From NCBI GenBank assembly GCA_037501455.1, contig CM074862.1, positions 57,009,501 through 57,073,500 on the forward strand: a stretch of 64,000 nucleotides of DNA. Direction: 5' to 3'. Position 1 is the stretch's first letter. The number at the start of each line of letters is the position of its first letter. Below are positions 44,779-56,866 of the stretch, in pieces. The notes beneath the pieces were generated by a model. It saw nothing but the letters and a program-made list of their open reading frames with translations. It was not told the origin of the DNA and ran no database searches. The translations under genes and the position numbers were made by a program. The stretch is from Lantana camara. Lineage: Eukaryota; Streptophyta; Magnoliopsida; Lamiales; Verbenaceae.

Positions 44779-47702
44779 CCGCACCGAGACCCGACCCATA
44801 TATGAAATGGGAAATCCATACACGTGCCAAATCACGGCGAACGGGGACACAACACACACGCTAAGCTAGGCGGGAGCTAACCCTTAAACGAAGCATAACC
44901 AAAACATAATTAAATCAGAGTGACCATAACAATAGCGGAAGCAATTCAACATAAGTACTTATAGGTACCAACACATAGCAATACATATCGTATTTACATA
45001 TAGGTACCAACACTTACAACCTGTACAAAAGCCATCACGGCACAAAATAACATAATATACGCTCCATACATAATCATAATACAAGAGTAATAAGAACAAG
45101 TAGATATGAGTGTCAAAGGAAATGCTAGACACTAATGCAAGACCTAGACGACTCGTATTCCTGCCTAGAACCTCCAAACCTGCACAAAACAACTGAAAAT
45201 GAACGGGTTCAGTCTAAAAGAGACTGGTGGGTATAAAAAAAAACACGGCATAATATATAATACAACGGAATTTAAACATATACATGAAAGCCCTAATTCC
45301 ATTCGAAGTTTGATTAGAATTTCCCAAGCGGGCAAAACAAAGAGAACATCAATGGAATTATGACTATCATATTCATTCATAAATCATTATAGGGTTTTAT
45401 GTCCCGACGAGTGGGCGTGCATTATCTCCAACCATCACCTCGTGTAATCATATTCATAATTCATTTATTATCATGCATAACAATCTTATGTGCACATTCA
45501 TACGATTCATAATCATACATATACACCTCTTCCTCCGGTGGTGGACGGGTTTGCAAGGCCCGACCACCTCATACATTGAAACAGGGGGGTACATGAATCC
45601 CCCAAGGGCGCTCAGCTACCATTCCACGCTAATCTCCTAGCGAATTTAGGTCTCTGTTAAATGGTTGGGACTAGCACATGGGATCACCGTCGGCCCTTTC
45701 CTCCCCGGATAGCCACATGTGCTAGGTCCCGGGCCCGTGCATCATTAACAATCTCATGTTTAGCCAAAACATATGGTAGGATTCATAAAAGAAAGGCTTA
45801 CGTTTGAAATCATTTAATCGAGAAAGACTCTATATACGTATATTATACATTTGGTTTAAAACTTTGCACATTGGGTTTATATATGGTCATTTTAGCTAGT
45901 AGAAGAGAAACCCACCTTGAAGCGGCAAAAGGATAAGAGTAGAGCCTCAAACGACGCCCTCGTTTCCAACTAAACCCGAATCTATGGAAAAGAGGTAGTG
46001 TGAGACTCAAAATGACCATATACGACGCACGGCAATGTAATGTGGATGATATGAGATGCATAAGAAAATGTTCTGAAGTCATGGATGTATTCTTATGCAC
46101 AGTTAACACAATAAAGTCACATAAACGTTAAAAATCATTCATTGCATTCAATAAGTGGAAGTACCAAGTTCATTCGTTCATAAATCATAACAAAACAATC
46201 CATAAACTTGATACATTAATCATAAAACATAATAATACATATTAACATAGCATAGAAGTCATAAAAGAGGTGGAGGAAGATCAAACAAGCGGAGAAAAAG
46301 AAGAAAAACAGAACCGGAGTGACGAAAAAAAACGCAGGACAAAATCCACCCACATGGATTTTTCCAAAGGGAAAAATCCACCCCCATGGATTCTGCCCAG
46401 AAGCCTACTGACTCAAATCCACCCTCGCGGATTTTTCCAAAGGAAAAATCCACCCCCGTGGATTTAACTCTATAGCCAAAAAAAAAAACACACAAACAAG
46501 GAAAAACCGAAATGGAAGCCATAAATCACCAAGCCAACACAAAACTCTACCTAAAAGCACACTAAATCAGGTCATTAACTCATGTATTCAAGCTATAACA
46601 AATTAGACAACAAGAACTTCAAGAAAAAAAACACCAAGAGATCATCAACCAATTCATATCTTCCAAAACCTTCAAGTTCATTAACGGAACATATTAAATC
46701 CCTCCACCACCATGCAATATAAGTCCATAAAATCATAAACGCATGTCTTAGGATCATATATAACTCAAGAAACTCAAAGAAATTCTAAGGAAGCATGCTA
46801 GAATCATAATTTTACATGAAACCCTTACTATTCAATCATTTCTTCCAAACTTGATCAAATCATGGTGAAAACATGCAAACTTGGACTTAAAAGAACCACA
46901 AGGAGATGTACATATAAAAAATGGAGTTACCTTTAAGAAATGGTGAGGAATGGATAAGAGATGAGCTCAAATCTCTTTGGTTGGCACTATTCCTCTTCTT
47001 CCTTTCTTCTTCTCCTTCTTTTCTTCTTTTTGGCTGAGTTTGGGGTGTGTGGGAAGGGAATGGCTTGGTATGGGGGGCTGAGAGAGGGTAATGGGGTGTT
47101 TGGCAAGTGTTTAGGGTCAAAGGATAGGTCTTAGGTACGTTTAAGTATGTTCGTAGCTTGTGTGGAGTCATAATTGGCCATTTTTGGTGTAATGTGCTCA
47201 TTTCGGTTAAATTTTGTGAATCCAAATGATCTTAAAAAGGTATGTCATTTGTCCCATTGTATCCGAATTATCGATATGGATCCAACGGAGGTGACGAAAC
47301 TTGATTCCGAGTTCCCGACCTCAAGTTACAACACTCGGAACACAAGGTATGCTAAATGCCCTTTAGCTCCCTTTTCGGTTCCGATCACACACACGAACCC
47401 AAAACTTAAGCAAACAAGAACAAAATCAATCAATGAGCATATAAACATGAACATAGAGCACTTAGATCAATCATACCAAATTATTACAAAAAACGGAAAT
47501 CAAATCAAGCTCGAACATGGTCACGTAAACAATTACTTTCACAATCTCAAGTGAAATTCAAATAAATAAGAATTCGAAATAAACATCAACTAAGTATAAA
47601 GTATGAAATTAAAGAAATAAATAAGAAATTAAAACAAATAATTTGCACAAATTGGTAAACACATACATCGTACCTATTTGACCGAAAAGTCGGGGCGTTA
47701 CA
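44779..47702 (-). repeat. 3' LTR of M, main part
   Basis: Continues from 35893 and ends CGGGGCGTTACA. Total LTR about 2955 bp. Contains the AAATCCACC-GGATTT hairpin cluster (46341-46465). Open frames in it (for example 46259-46522, 46887-47225, 47174-47554) partly recur in the 5' LTR by homology and are not genes. Confidence 0.9.
46341..46465. repeat. Hairpin cluster in M 3' LTR (AAATCCACC...GGATTT)
   Basis: Four units: AAATCCACCCACATGGATTT, AAATCCACCCCCATGGATTC, AAATCCACCCTCGCGGATTT and AAATCCACCCCCGTGGATTT, with further pairing TTTTTCC / GGAAAAA between units. The copy in the 5' LTR is at 52808-52930. Stem ends are fixed and the centre varies. Confidence 0.85.
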
Positions 47703-47737
47703 ATCTCTCCCCCTTAAAAGAATCCGTCCTCGGATTC
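47703..47737 (-). promoter_or_regulatory. Polypurine tract and pre-PPT hairpin of M
   Basis: Complement of TTTTAAGGGGGAGAGAT (47703-47719), then GAATCCG / CGGATTC around a 4-base loop (47720-47737). The polyprotein stop codon (47736-47738) overlaps the hairpin edge, as in G1. Confidence 0.78.
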
Positions 47738-48794
47738 ATTGCTCGCCCGGAAACAGCTCGGGGTGGAACTTCCTCATTTTCTCTTCCGTTTCCCAAGTGA
47801 CCTCTTCGGTCTTATCACTCCTCCATAGAACCTTAACCAAAGGAATACGCCGCTTCTGAAGTTCTTGAAACTTTCGATCCAATATCTTTATCGGCTTTTG
47901 CACGAAGGTGAGATTCGGCTCTAATTCCACTTTTTCAACCGGTAAGACCTCGGATTCATCTTGATAATACTTTCGGAGTTGAGAAACGTGAAATACATTT
48001 TGAATTCCGGTTAAATTAGGAGGTAAATCCAAATGATAGGCCGTATCTCCAATTCTTTCCAAGATCTCAAACGGACCCAAATATTGAGGATTCAACTTCC
48101 CTTCTTTCCCGATCCTTGAAAATCCTTTCCTTGGAGAAGCTTTCAAAAAGACTCTATCTCCTACCTCGAACTCAAGATCCTTTCTTCGTTTATCTGCATT
48201 ACTTTTTTGTCGGTCTTGAGCCACTTTCATCCGTTGTCTAATAATTTGGACCTTATCAATAGCATCTTGAACAACCTTAGAGGGTTTTTCCTTCTTTTCC
48301 TTCCTCTTCACACCCTCTTGTTTAGTCCAATTCCACTCTTCTAAATCGAAAAACAACGGAGACCTGCACTTCCATCTGTAGAGAGCTTCATAAGGTGCCA
48401 TCTCTATCGAGGCTTGATAGCTATTGTTGTAAGCAAACTCGATTAATGGCAACTGCTCATTCCACGAGCCTTGAAAATCCAATGCACACGCTCTCAACAT
48501 ATCTTCCAAATACCGAATTAACCTTTCTGATTGTCCATCAGTTTGAGGATGAAAAGTTGTGCTAAATTGAAGCCTCGTTCCCAAACACTTATGTAATTCT
48601 TACCAAAATGTTGAAGTGAACCTTCGATCCCGATCCGACACGATGCTGACCGGTACTCCATGAAGTCGGACAATCTCATCCTTATACTTCTTAGCTAGCC
48701 TACTTACCTTGTCGGACATCCTAATGGCAAGAAAATGAGTAGATTTCGTTAATCGATCCACGATCACCCAAATTCCATCAAACCCACCTTTCAC
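47736..48794 (-). pseudogene. Gypsy integrase core, C-terminus and chromodomain (M)
   Basis: Begins GGFDGIWVIVDRLTKSTHFL, second catalytic Asp in SDRDRRFTSTFW, then a TAA at 48600-48602 in place of an expected Gln. It continues in frame with TDGQSERLIRYLEDMLRAC (catalytic Glu), the GPY-type module (LNPQYLGPFEILERIG, GIQNVFHVSQLRKYY) and a chromodomain-like tail (RIPLVKVLWRSDKTEEVTWE, MRKFHPELFPG) to the natural stop at 47736. Better preserved than G1, and diagnostic for a chromovirus. Confidence 0.93.
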
Positions 48795-49152
48795 TCTGGG
48801 TAACCCGGAAACGAAATCTATAGCTATCTGCTCCCACTTCCATTCTGGAATAGGTAAAGGTTGAAGTAATCCCGATGGATAATTGATGTTCAGCCTTCAC
48901 CACTTGGCAAGTCATACAATGCCTTACAAAATTAACCACATCCCGTTTTAATCCATTCCACCAATAAAACTGCTTTAAATCTTTATACATCTTATTTCCT
49001 CCGGGATAGATCGAATATCCTGACCGATGACCTTCCTCAAGAATAATCCTTTTCAATTCTCCCGGTACCACAACTCTATTCTTGAATCTTAGAAATCCCA
49101 TATCATCGAAACCAAATGGACTTTCTGGATCAGCTCGAGCCTTCTCTACCAA
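48778..49152 (-). pseudogene. Gypsy integrase N-terminal part (M)
   Basis: In frame after the stop at 49153-49155 (Q-to-stop in DPEVQ-LVEKA). Shows FGFDDMGFLRFKNRVVVPGE, the HHCC site (HRSGYSIYP with its second His changed, CMTCQVVKAEHQ) and then a frameshift near 48870 that scrambles the PIPEWKWEQI block. The next block restores the frame. Confidence 0.9.
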
Positions 49153-51648
49153 TTACTGAACTTCAGGATCAATTCTTTGAGCCTCAAATAATTTCTGTTG
49201 AAGATCCGGTTGAACCGTGATACTCCGAATACTAGCTCTTAACTTGAATGATTCCTCATCAACTCCCATTTCCAATTTCACATTGGATACACTAGCCTTC
49301 CTACTAAGTTCATTCTCGACCACGTTGGCTTTGTCGGGATGGTATCGGATTGTACACTCAAAATCTGCCAACATTTCCATCCAACGCCTTTGTCTGTTGT
49401 TCAACTCCTTCTGAGAGAATAAATACTGGAGACTTTTATGGTCGGAAAAGATCTCGAATGATATTCCATAGAGATAGTGTCTCCACTTTCCCAAAGCAAA
49501 GATCACAGCCGCTAACTCGAGATCATGAGTGGGGTAATTCTGTTCGTGATCCTTTAATTTCCTTGAGGCGTAGGTAGTCACCTTTCCATTTTGTATCAAG
49601 ACACAACCCAAGCCTTCCTTAGAGGCGTCCATATAAACCGTATATCCTTCAATACCTTCGGGAAGTGCTAATATTGGTGTAGTTGTCAACTTTTCCTTCA
49701 AGAGTTGAAAACTCGCCTCGCATGCTTCATCCCCCTCAAATTTAGCCTCTTTCTTAGTTAGTCGGGTCAAAGGGGCAGCAATCTTTGAAAAATCCTTCGC
49801 GAATATCCGATAATAGCCAGCCAAACCCAAGAAACTTCTTACCTCTGAGGTATTCTTTGGACTCTGCCACTGTAAAACCGTCTCAATCTTCGAAGGATCT
49901 ACTTCCAAACCTTTCCTCGAGATTACATGGCCGAGAAAAGCTATCCGATCAATCCAAAACTCGCATTTGCTGAACTTAGCATATAACCGATGCTCTATCA
50001 AGGTATCCAAAACCACTTTGAGATGTCGAGCATGATCTTCCGGTCTCCTTGAATACACGAGTATGTCATCAATGAAGATAACCACAAACTTGTCCAAGTA
50101 GGGCCGAAAAATTCGGTGCATCATATCCATAAATGCAGCCGGAGCATTAGTTAATCCAAAAGGCATCACTACGAATTCATAGTGCCCATACCGGGTGTTA
50201 AATCCCATCTTCGGAATGTCCTCTTCCCGGATTTTCAATTGGTAGTATCCTTGCCTTAAATCAAACTTTGAATACACCCCCGAACCTTGCAACATGTCAA
50301 ATAAATCCTCAATGTGGGGTAAAGGATACTTGTTCTTTATCGTCATCCGGTTAAGCTCCCGGTAATCTATGCACATTCTTAAAGTTCCATCTTTCTTCTT
50401 AACGAAAAGAACCGGTGCGCCCCATGGTGAAGAACTTGGCCGAATATATCCAATATTAAGTAACTCCTCAAGTTGAATCTTTAATTCCTTCAACTCGACC
50501 GGCGCCATTCCATAAGGAGTCTTAGAATACGGTTCGGATCCCGGATGCAAATCTATCACAAACTCTATCTCCCGATCTGGTGGCAAAGAACCTAAATTCT
50601 CCGGAAAAACATCGGGATATTCTTTAACAACGGTGGTGTCCTCGAACTTTACTTGATCTTTCGGCTTGTTAAGGAGATAAGCTATAAATCCCATTGCTCC
50701 ATCTCTAATCAATTTTTGAGCTTCCATGAAAGACACTAGAGGAACCGCTTTCGCACCAATACCAACAATTTCTTCTTCACCCAACTTAATCTTCTTAGCG
50801 AAACAATCAACCGTAGCCCGATGCCGAGACGACCAATCCATTCCCAGAATAACCCCATATCTCTTCATAGGCATGACAATGAAATCTGCCGAATACTCTT
50901 TCCCTTCCAACAACACTGAGCAGTCTCGTATCAATTGATCCGTCTGCAAACTCCCTCCTACAGGAGAACTCACCAAATAACAAGAAGATATAAAGATAAC
51001 AGGCAAGCATAGAGAAGCATCTAGATCATAAGAAATAAAGGAATGCGTGGCACCCGGATCAAAGAGTGCATGAATGCTCATGTCATGAATGTGTATGGTA
51101 CCTTCCACCACAACCGTAGGATCAACATCTGCATCTTGCTCCTCACCCTCAAGGGCATATGCACGGGCTTGGATCATGGGCCTTGGAGCTCCTCTTTGAA
51201 AGCCTAGAGTTTTGTCGGGACACACATCTGCCCTATGGTCAGCTTTCCCACATATAAGGCATAAGTTCAACCTCTTCCGGCAGTTATTATAGGCATGAGT
51301 CGGACCTCCACAATAAAGACATGGGGGTACTTCTCGGCGCTGTACTATAGATTTCGGTGCCACTGGTAAAGTTTTCGGGGCTTGCGGGGCTTGTCCTCCA
51401 AACCAAGGCTTCTTGAAGGGTCCTTTAGATGGTGGAGTAGCTTGAACCATAGGCCTCTTTCCCAAGCTTGAGCCGGAGCCTTGTCCCATTGGAGCTCTAA
51501 AAACCGGATCTTTCTTTTTCAATTCCTCTTCTTGTTCCATTGCCCGCTGCACCGTGTCTGAGAAGGACAAATAGTTGTGCCCATCCTGGCCATGTGTCAA
51601 GTCCTGCCTTAGTCCTGCAATGAATTTCTTAGACTTCCTCTTCTCATC
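49153..51648 (-). pseudogene. Gypsy gag zinc knuckles, protease, reverse transcriptase, RNase H (M)
   Basis: Longest coding block in the window (over 800 residues). In order: end of gag, two CCHC knuckles ([28 protein letters not shown]), protease region with [13 protein letters not shown] (DPGA where DSGA/DTGA is more usual), reverse transcriptase ([50 protein letters not shown]), RNase H ([33 protein letters not shown]) and the integrase leader. In frame with gag across a TAG at 49... the upstream boundary, 51649-51651. Ends at a nonsense TAA (49153-49155). Confidence 0.95.
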
Positions 51649-52245
51649 CTATGTAATGTGAGGAGCATATTTCCCAAGTCTATTGAAAGTTGCAATATAT
51701 TGGGCCACGGAACGATTGCCCTGCTTCAAATCCATGAACTCTTGCTCCTTTCGTTCTCTTACAACCTCGGGCACGAAACACTCCCGGAATTCCCTTTTGA
51801 ACATTTCCCATGTAACCTCTTCTCCATCAACTTCTATCTTTTCCCTTGTTCTTTCCCACCAATCATATGCCTCGCCATCTAATTGAAAACTGGCGAATTG
51901 AGCCTTCTCTTGGGTAGTGAACTGTCGAACCCCATAGATCCTTTCCAATCTTGTTAGCCAACCCTCCGAAACCGCATTATCAATAGAACCGGAGAACCGA
52001 CGAGGATTGTAGCTTAAAAATACTCCATGAGAATCCCTATTGTTGTTCGGTGGAGGGGCTTGTTGCTCGGCTTGTTGTGGTGGAGGAGCTTGAGCCATTC
52101 GGTGCTCAACATAATTGAAGACCGCTTCCATAAAGTTTCCCATATCCATTGGAGGTGGTTGTGGTTCTTGGTGATGTGGAGATGGTCATCGATAACGGTG
52201 ACGGCGTCGATTCGGAGATCTCTCTCGGTCTCTACGTGGAGGCAT
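51649..52245 (-). pseudogene. Gypsy gag (M)
   Basis: Start at ATG 52245: MPPRRDRERSPNRRRHRYR, an Arg-rich N-terminus, then a TGA (52186-52188). The frame continues with MDMGNFMEAVFNYVEHRM, a Pro/Gln linker and the retrotransposon gag core (GWLTRLERIYGVRQF, LDGEAYDWWERTREKI, FKREFRECFVPEVVRERKEQ, FMDLKQGNRSVAQYIATFNR). It ends at a TAG (51649-51651), after which sense continues. Both stops look like single-base changes. Confidence 0.92.
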
Positions 52246-52416
52246 TCTGTCAATAATACACTAAAATGCATGCCATTATTAGTTCATGCATGGGTATGCA
52301 ATTAATTTAAGCAAAAGTTAAGAAATAGAGCACATTATCACATAAGAGATTCATATGCAACACATTGACAAGTTATTCCTGGAAGCCGTATTACTAAGAC
52401 TGACTCACACGACACA

Positions 52417-52452
52417 AAAGCCAGGGTTTTGCAACCCTTGGCTTTGATACCA
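52417..52452 (-). promoter_or_regulatory. Primer-binding site and overlapping GCAA hairpin of M
   Basis: Minus strand TGGTATCAAAGCCAAGGG: one base off the usual TGGTATCAGAGC. AAAGCC-A-AGGGTT pairs with AACCCTGGCTTT around a GCAA loop (52417-52445). The changed base in the primer site is matched in the opposite arm. Eight bases separate the site from the LTR (52461). Confidence 0.8.
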
Positions 52453-52460
52453 CTTAAGGA

Positions 52461-54171
52461 TGTAGCGCCCGAGCGTGAGGCACCATACGACGCACGGCAA
52501 TGCAATGTGGATGATATGAGATGCATAAGAAAATATTCTGAAGTCATGGAAGTATTCTTATGCACAGTTAAAACAATAAAGTCACATAAACGTTCAAAAT
52601 CATTCATTGCATTCAATAAGTGGAAGTACCAAGTTCATTCGTTCATAAATCATAACAAAACAAGCCATAAACTTGATACATTAATCATAACACATAATAA
52701 TACATATTAATATAGCATAGAAGTCATAAAAGAGTAGGAGGAAGATCAAACCAATGGAGAAAAAGAAGAAAAACAGAACCGGAGTGACGAAAAAAAACGC
52801 AGGACAAAATCCACCACCATGGATTTCTCCAAAGGGAAAAATCCACCCCCATGGATTCTGTCCAGAAGCGTACTGACTCAAATCCACCCTCGCGGATTTT
52901 TCCAAAGGAAAAATCCACCCCCATGGATTTAAATCTACAGCAAAAAAAAAAAAAAACACACACAAACAAGGAAAAACCGAAATGGAAGGCGTAAATCACA
53001 AAGCCAACACAAAACTCAACCTAAAAGCACACTAAATCAGGTCATTAACTCATGTATTCAAGCTATAACACATTAGACAACAAGAACTTCAAGAAAAAAA
53101 ACATCAAGAGATCATCAACCAATTCATATCTTCCAAAACCTTCAAGTTCATTAATGGAACATATTAAATCCCTCAACCACCATGCAATATAAGTCCATAA
53201 AATCATAAATTCAAGCCTTAGGATCATATATAACTCAAGAAACTCAAAGAAATTCTAAGGAAGAATCCTAGAATCATAATTTTACATGAAACCCTTACTA
53301 TTCAATCATTTCTTTCAAACTTGATCAAATCATGGTCAAAACAAGCAAACTTGAACTTAAAAGAACCACAAGGAGATATACATATCAAAAATGGAGTTAC
53401 CTTTAAGAAATGGTGAGGAATGGATGAGAGATGAGCTCAAATCTCTTTGGTCGGCACTATTCCTCTTCTTCCTTTCTTCTTCTCCTTCTTTTCTTCTTTT
53501 TGGCTGAGTTTGGGGTGTGTGGGAAGGGAATGGCTCGGTATGGGGGGCTGAGAGACGGTAATGGGGTGGTTGGCAAGTGGTTAGGGTCAAAGGATATGTC
53601 TTAGGTACGTTTAAGTAGATCCGTAGCTTGTGTGGAGTCATAATTGGCCGTTTTGGGTGTAATGTGCTCATTTCGGTTGAATTTTGGGAATCCAAATGAT
53701 CTTAAAAAGGTATGTGTTTTGTCCCATTGCATCCGAATCGTCAATACGGATCCAACGGAGGTGACGAAACTCGATTCCGAGTTCGCGAGCTCAAGTTACA
53801 ACACTCGGAACACAAGGTATGTTAAATGCCCTTTAGCTCCCTTTTCGGTTCTGATCACACACACGAACCCAAAACTCAAACAAACAAGAAAAAAATCAAT
53901 CAACGAGCATATAAACATGAACATAGAGCACTTATATCAATCATACCAAATTATCATGAAAAACGGAAACAAATCAAGCTCAAACAAGGTCACGTAAACA
54001 ATTACTTTCACAATCTCAAGTGAAATTCAAATAAAGAAGAATTCGAAATAAACATCAACTAAGTATAAAGTATGAAATTAAAGAAGTAAATAAGAAATTA
54101 AAACAAGTAATTTCCACAAATTGGTAAACACATACGTCGTACCTGTTTGACCCAAAAGTCGGGGCGTTACA
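52461..54171 (-). repeat. 5' LTR of M with large deletion
   Basis: Starts like the 3' LTR (TGTAGCGCCCGAGCG) but after GAGGCACCA jumps to TACGACGCACGGCAATG, which is at 46018 in the other LTR. About 1.2 kb is missing. From there to GGGGCGTTACA it matches 46018-47702. The deletion removes the LTR's 3' end in the element's direction (R/U5). Confidence 0.9.
52808..52930. repeat. Hairpin cluster in M 5' LTR
   Basis: Four AAATCCACC...GGATTT units matching 46341-46465, with changes in the centres (ACCACCATGG, CCCCCATGG, CCCTCGCGG, CCCCCATGG). Confidence 0.82.
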
Positions 54172-55740
54172 ATGTGGCAACTATGTGACATGAGCACGTC
54201 TTATCCATATGCATTTAGTTTCAAATGAGCTGTTAGTGACAGGTTTTGGAAATGTATTAATTAAGGCCAGAGGATTTTGAAGATTAAGATGTTGTAGGAA
54301 ACTGGGGACTGGTCAACCGTTCAAACTAAATTTGTAAATTGGTCAACAAGGAATGGATACCAGACTTAAACCTAGCGTTTCTACGGTGACATGTTCTTCA
54401 ATGCATTCATAAACATGTGCATCATAATTGTTAATTAAATTGCTTCTCAATTATAAATGTTGTTATAGATGTTAGTGAAATCGTTTACTTGATGTATTAA
54501 AAGTACATGCTCAAATTAGTTGAAGTATTTAAATTGCTTTATTTATAAGTATATCTTTAAACTGATATAATTGTCTCAACGTGTTGCGTTTTAAATTAGT
54601 GGTAGGTATATTATGTGCATTGCCACTTTAACCATCATGCATTATCTAGTGTTTATTGTGTATAGGTTCTTCCTATACTCCATACACTCTTCGCCTCTAT
54701 TCCTACCAACTTGAATTTAAGGAAAAGATCTCTGAATCATTGGGTACCATGTTTGTAACCGGGTCATCCGATTCTGCTTGAAGTTTAGCAATGTTTGGGG
54801 GTTGTGAGAATTTATTGATCCAGGATTTAGTAAGAGCAAGTATGATATATGTATTGGGAAAAATTTTGGGAACTAGGAAATGATGATAAGTTCAAGTAGA
54901 TAAATGTTCAAGGGTTCTTCAACTTTCAGAAATTAATCAGTATTCCGGAGGCGCAATGGAAGCGAGAGCATGAACTCTTCTTGCTTCAGATTATGGTGTG
55001 GATCTTGTAAATGTCGACTCTCTGGAAAGCATTAGGTAATTGTAGGATGTTGAAGAATTCTAGTAGCAGATTAAAGGGGTGACCGTTGGTGAGCTTCAAT
55101 TTGAGTATGTTAATAACAGAAAGGATTAGAAAAGCACCATTAATCAAAATCTGGAATAACAGCATGTAGGACAGGGAAAATTTACGGGATTTGAACCAGC
55201 AAAGAAGCTTGCAAGTGGGGAAAGGACAGAACAAATTTAAAGGATTAGAATATTTCTATTTTCTTAAGGGGGAGAGTCGGCCTGGGAATAAATTTAAGTC
55301 TGAAGCTAGATAGCGCTCGAGAGAGTTGGAAATTTAAGGAAGCTGATTCTTCCTGGAGTCCTATATCAGAACCATGTGAAAGAAGTCTTCAATAATTTAA
55401 ATCTTTTCTCCCTCTTACCTAAAGAAAGTCCCATCATCGACAGTACATTTGATTTATTACTGTCCTCAGAGTGTGGATGGTTTTGAGAAGTATGTGTGAT
55501 CTCGGGATATCAGTTGACTCAGTAAATAGAAAAGGGTTCAACTTGGTTTATGTTGGAGTCCCTCCAAGGTAAAGATTGTTTCAGTTATACATAGAGCGAC
55601 CGTGAGGATCTAGAACTCTATGCGAACCGTCCCTCCTCGCGTGCTGCCTCCGTCGCCTCCATAATGGTACCAATTTGCCATGAACACTTCAAAGAAGACT
55701 AAAGAGTAATCGATCCTTTCTTTCAAGATATTTTGCAGAA

Positions 55741-55932
55741 TTGTTGGGTATGTTACCAAGTTTTAGGGATCAAATGGAAGACGTTTCCCTAGGACCTGAT
55801 TTCTACGACTTTTATGTAAGAAAGCTTGTTGAGGTACTCTCACGGGATGACGACCTTCATTTCGTTCTGCACCAAACATTCGCCGTGTTATTTGCTAAGG
55901 GAATTGGAGTTCAGCCTTCGTATTTCAAATAA
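55741..55932 (+). other. Unidentified short open frame in C interior
   Basis: 63 codons, MLGMLPSFRDQMEDVSLGPD and on to HQTFAVLFAKGIGVQPSYFK. Family not recognised. It lies about 1.1 kb before the LTR. E has a comparable-looking stretch (YEDVSTRAYYS) about 0.9 kb before its LTR. It may be a relic of an extra open frame or chance; alignment needed. Confidence 0.25.
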
Positions 55933-56560
55933 AGAGTTTGAAATCTTTACTTCGGGTGATATGTTACTTGTCTAACGAGGTTGAGGAGAAGGTAAAGCTT
56001 GTTTTCTCTGTTGGTCGGCTAAGAGCTTGCTTGGAGCACAAAGCCAGTCTTTTAAGTTTGAATGTACTATCACTCCCTAACAAGAAAACCATAGTTATTT
56101 TCAATGCCGAAACCAAAAAGTGAATGTGAGAATCAGTGCAAGAAAGTTTCAACCGGAAAAATTTGGGATTAAAACGGGTATGAAGATGTGGTGATTAATG
56201 ATGATTTACGGATTATGTTAGAAGATAACACTAGAGTTGAGGAGGCTATCAAGAATGGGAATTTCGAACCATAGTGGTACAAGATAAGAAGAAACTTCAA
56301 CTAAGGAATCAAGTATCCCACCGAATTGCAACAATAGAAGAACTTCAGTCCTCGGTGAACGGTACACTTAATCATGCATACCACGTACACCAATATTTTA
56401 TTATTATTTGTTCATCATTCTTTTTTTATTCTTGTACATGATTCCTTGTTTATTATTAATTGTTTATATGAGCAATAAGTTGCACAAATTGATAATTTCT
56501 ACATACTCCTTATGTGTTAATTGTAAATAATTGTCTAAGTGCTCACCTGAATTTTATTCT

Positions 56561-56665
56561 GTGTGCGTGAGAGACGGGGATTCTCTCAGGGTTGTCAAGA
56601 GATGGGGTTCTCTTGTTATTTGCTCGAGAGACGGGGTTCTCTAGTTAATTATTGGAGAAGCAGGG
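56561..56665 (+). repeat. Hairpin array in C interior
   Basis: GAGAGACGGGGATTCTCTC, AAGAGATGGGGTTCTCTT, GAGAGACGGGGTTCTCT and GAGAAGCAGGGCACTCTC: four units with complementary ends and G-rich loops. These are the reverse-orientation counterparts of the LARD1 and B arrays, as expected for a plus-strand element. Confidence 0.72.
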
Positions 56666-56866
56666 CACTCTCACTATTTTCAGCTACTTGTCAATTTGTT
56701 CTAGTGGAAGGTTAGATTTTATTACAAGTGTTTAGGCTCCGAAAAGTTGAGGGTCGTGATTTCACATATTGGAAGACATCTTTCGAACTAACCCCTGACG
56801 GGGAGTAGCTAACCCGCGTGGGATGAACACGTAAGAGCCAAGTAAATTCCAGGAATTCAGGACATG

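Larger units (their letters stand above)
35863..54171 (-). mobile_element. Ty3/gypsy chromovirus M, interrupted by Copia2
   Basis: Minus-strand chromovirus flanked by ATGTG (35858-35862 and 54172-54176). 3' LTR: 35863-35893 plus 44779-47702. Interior 47703-52460 with gag, protease, reverse transcriptase, RNase H, integrase and chromodomain in one almost continuous reading. 5' LTR 52461-54171, shortened by an internal deletion. Three in-frame stops before integrase, one more in integrase and one frameshift make it defective. Confidence 0.93.

Noticed and set aside
47174..47554. 126-residue open frame, similar to 53644-53997
   Set aside because: Similarity comes from the two M LTRs. The frame is interrupted differently in the second copy and has no domain.
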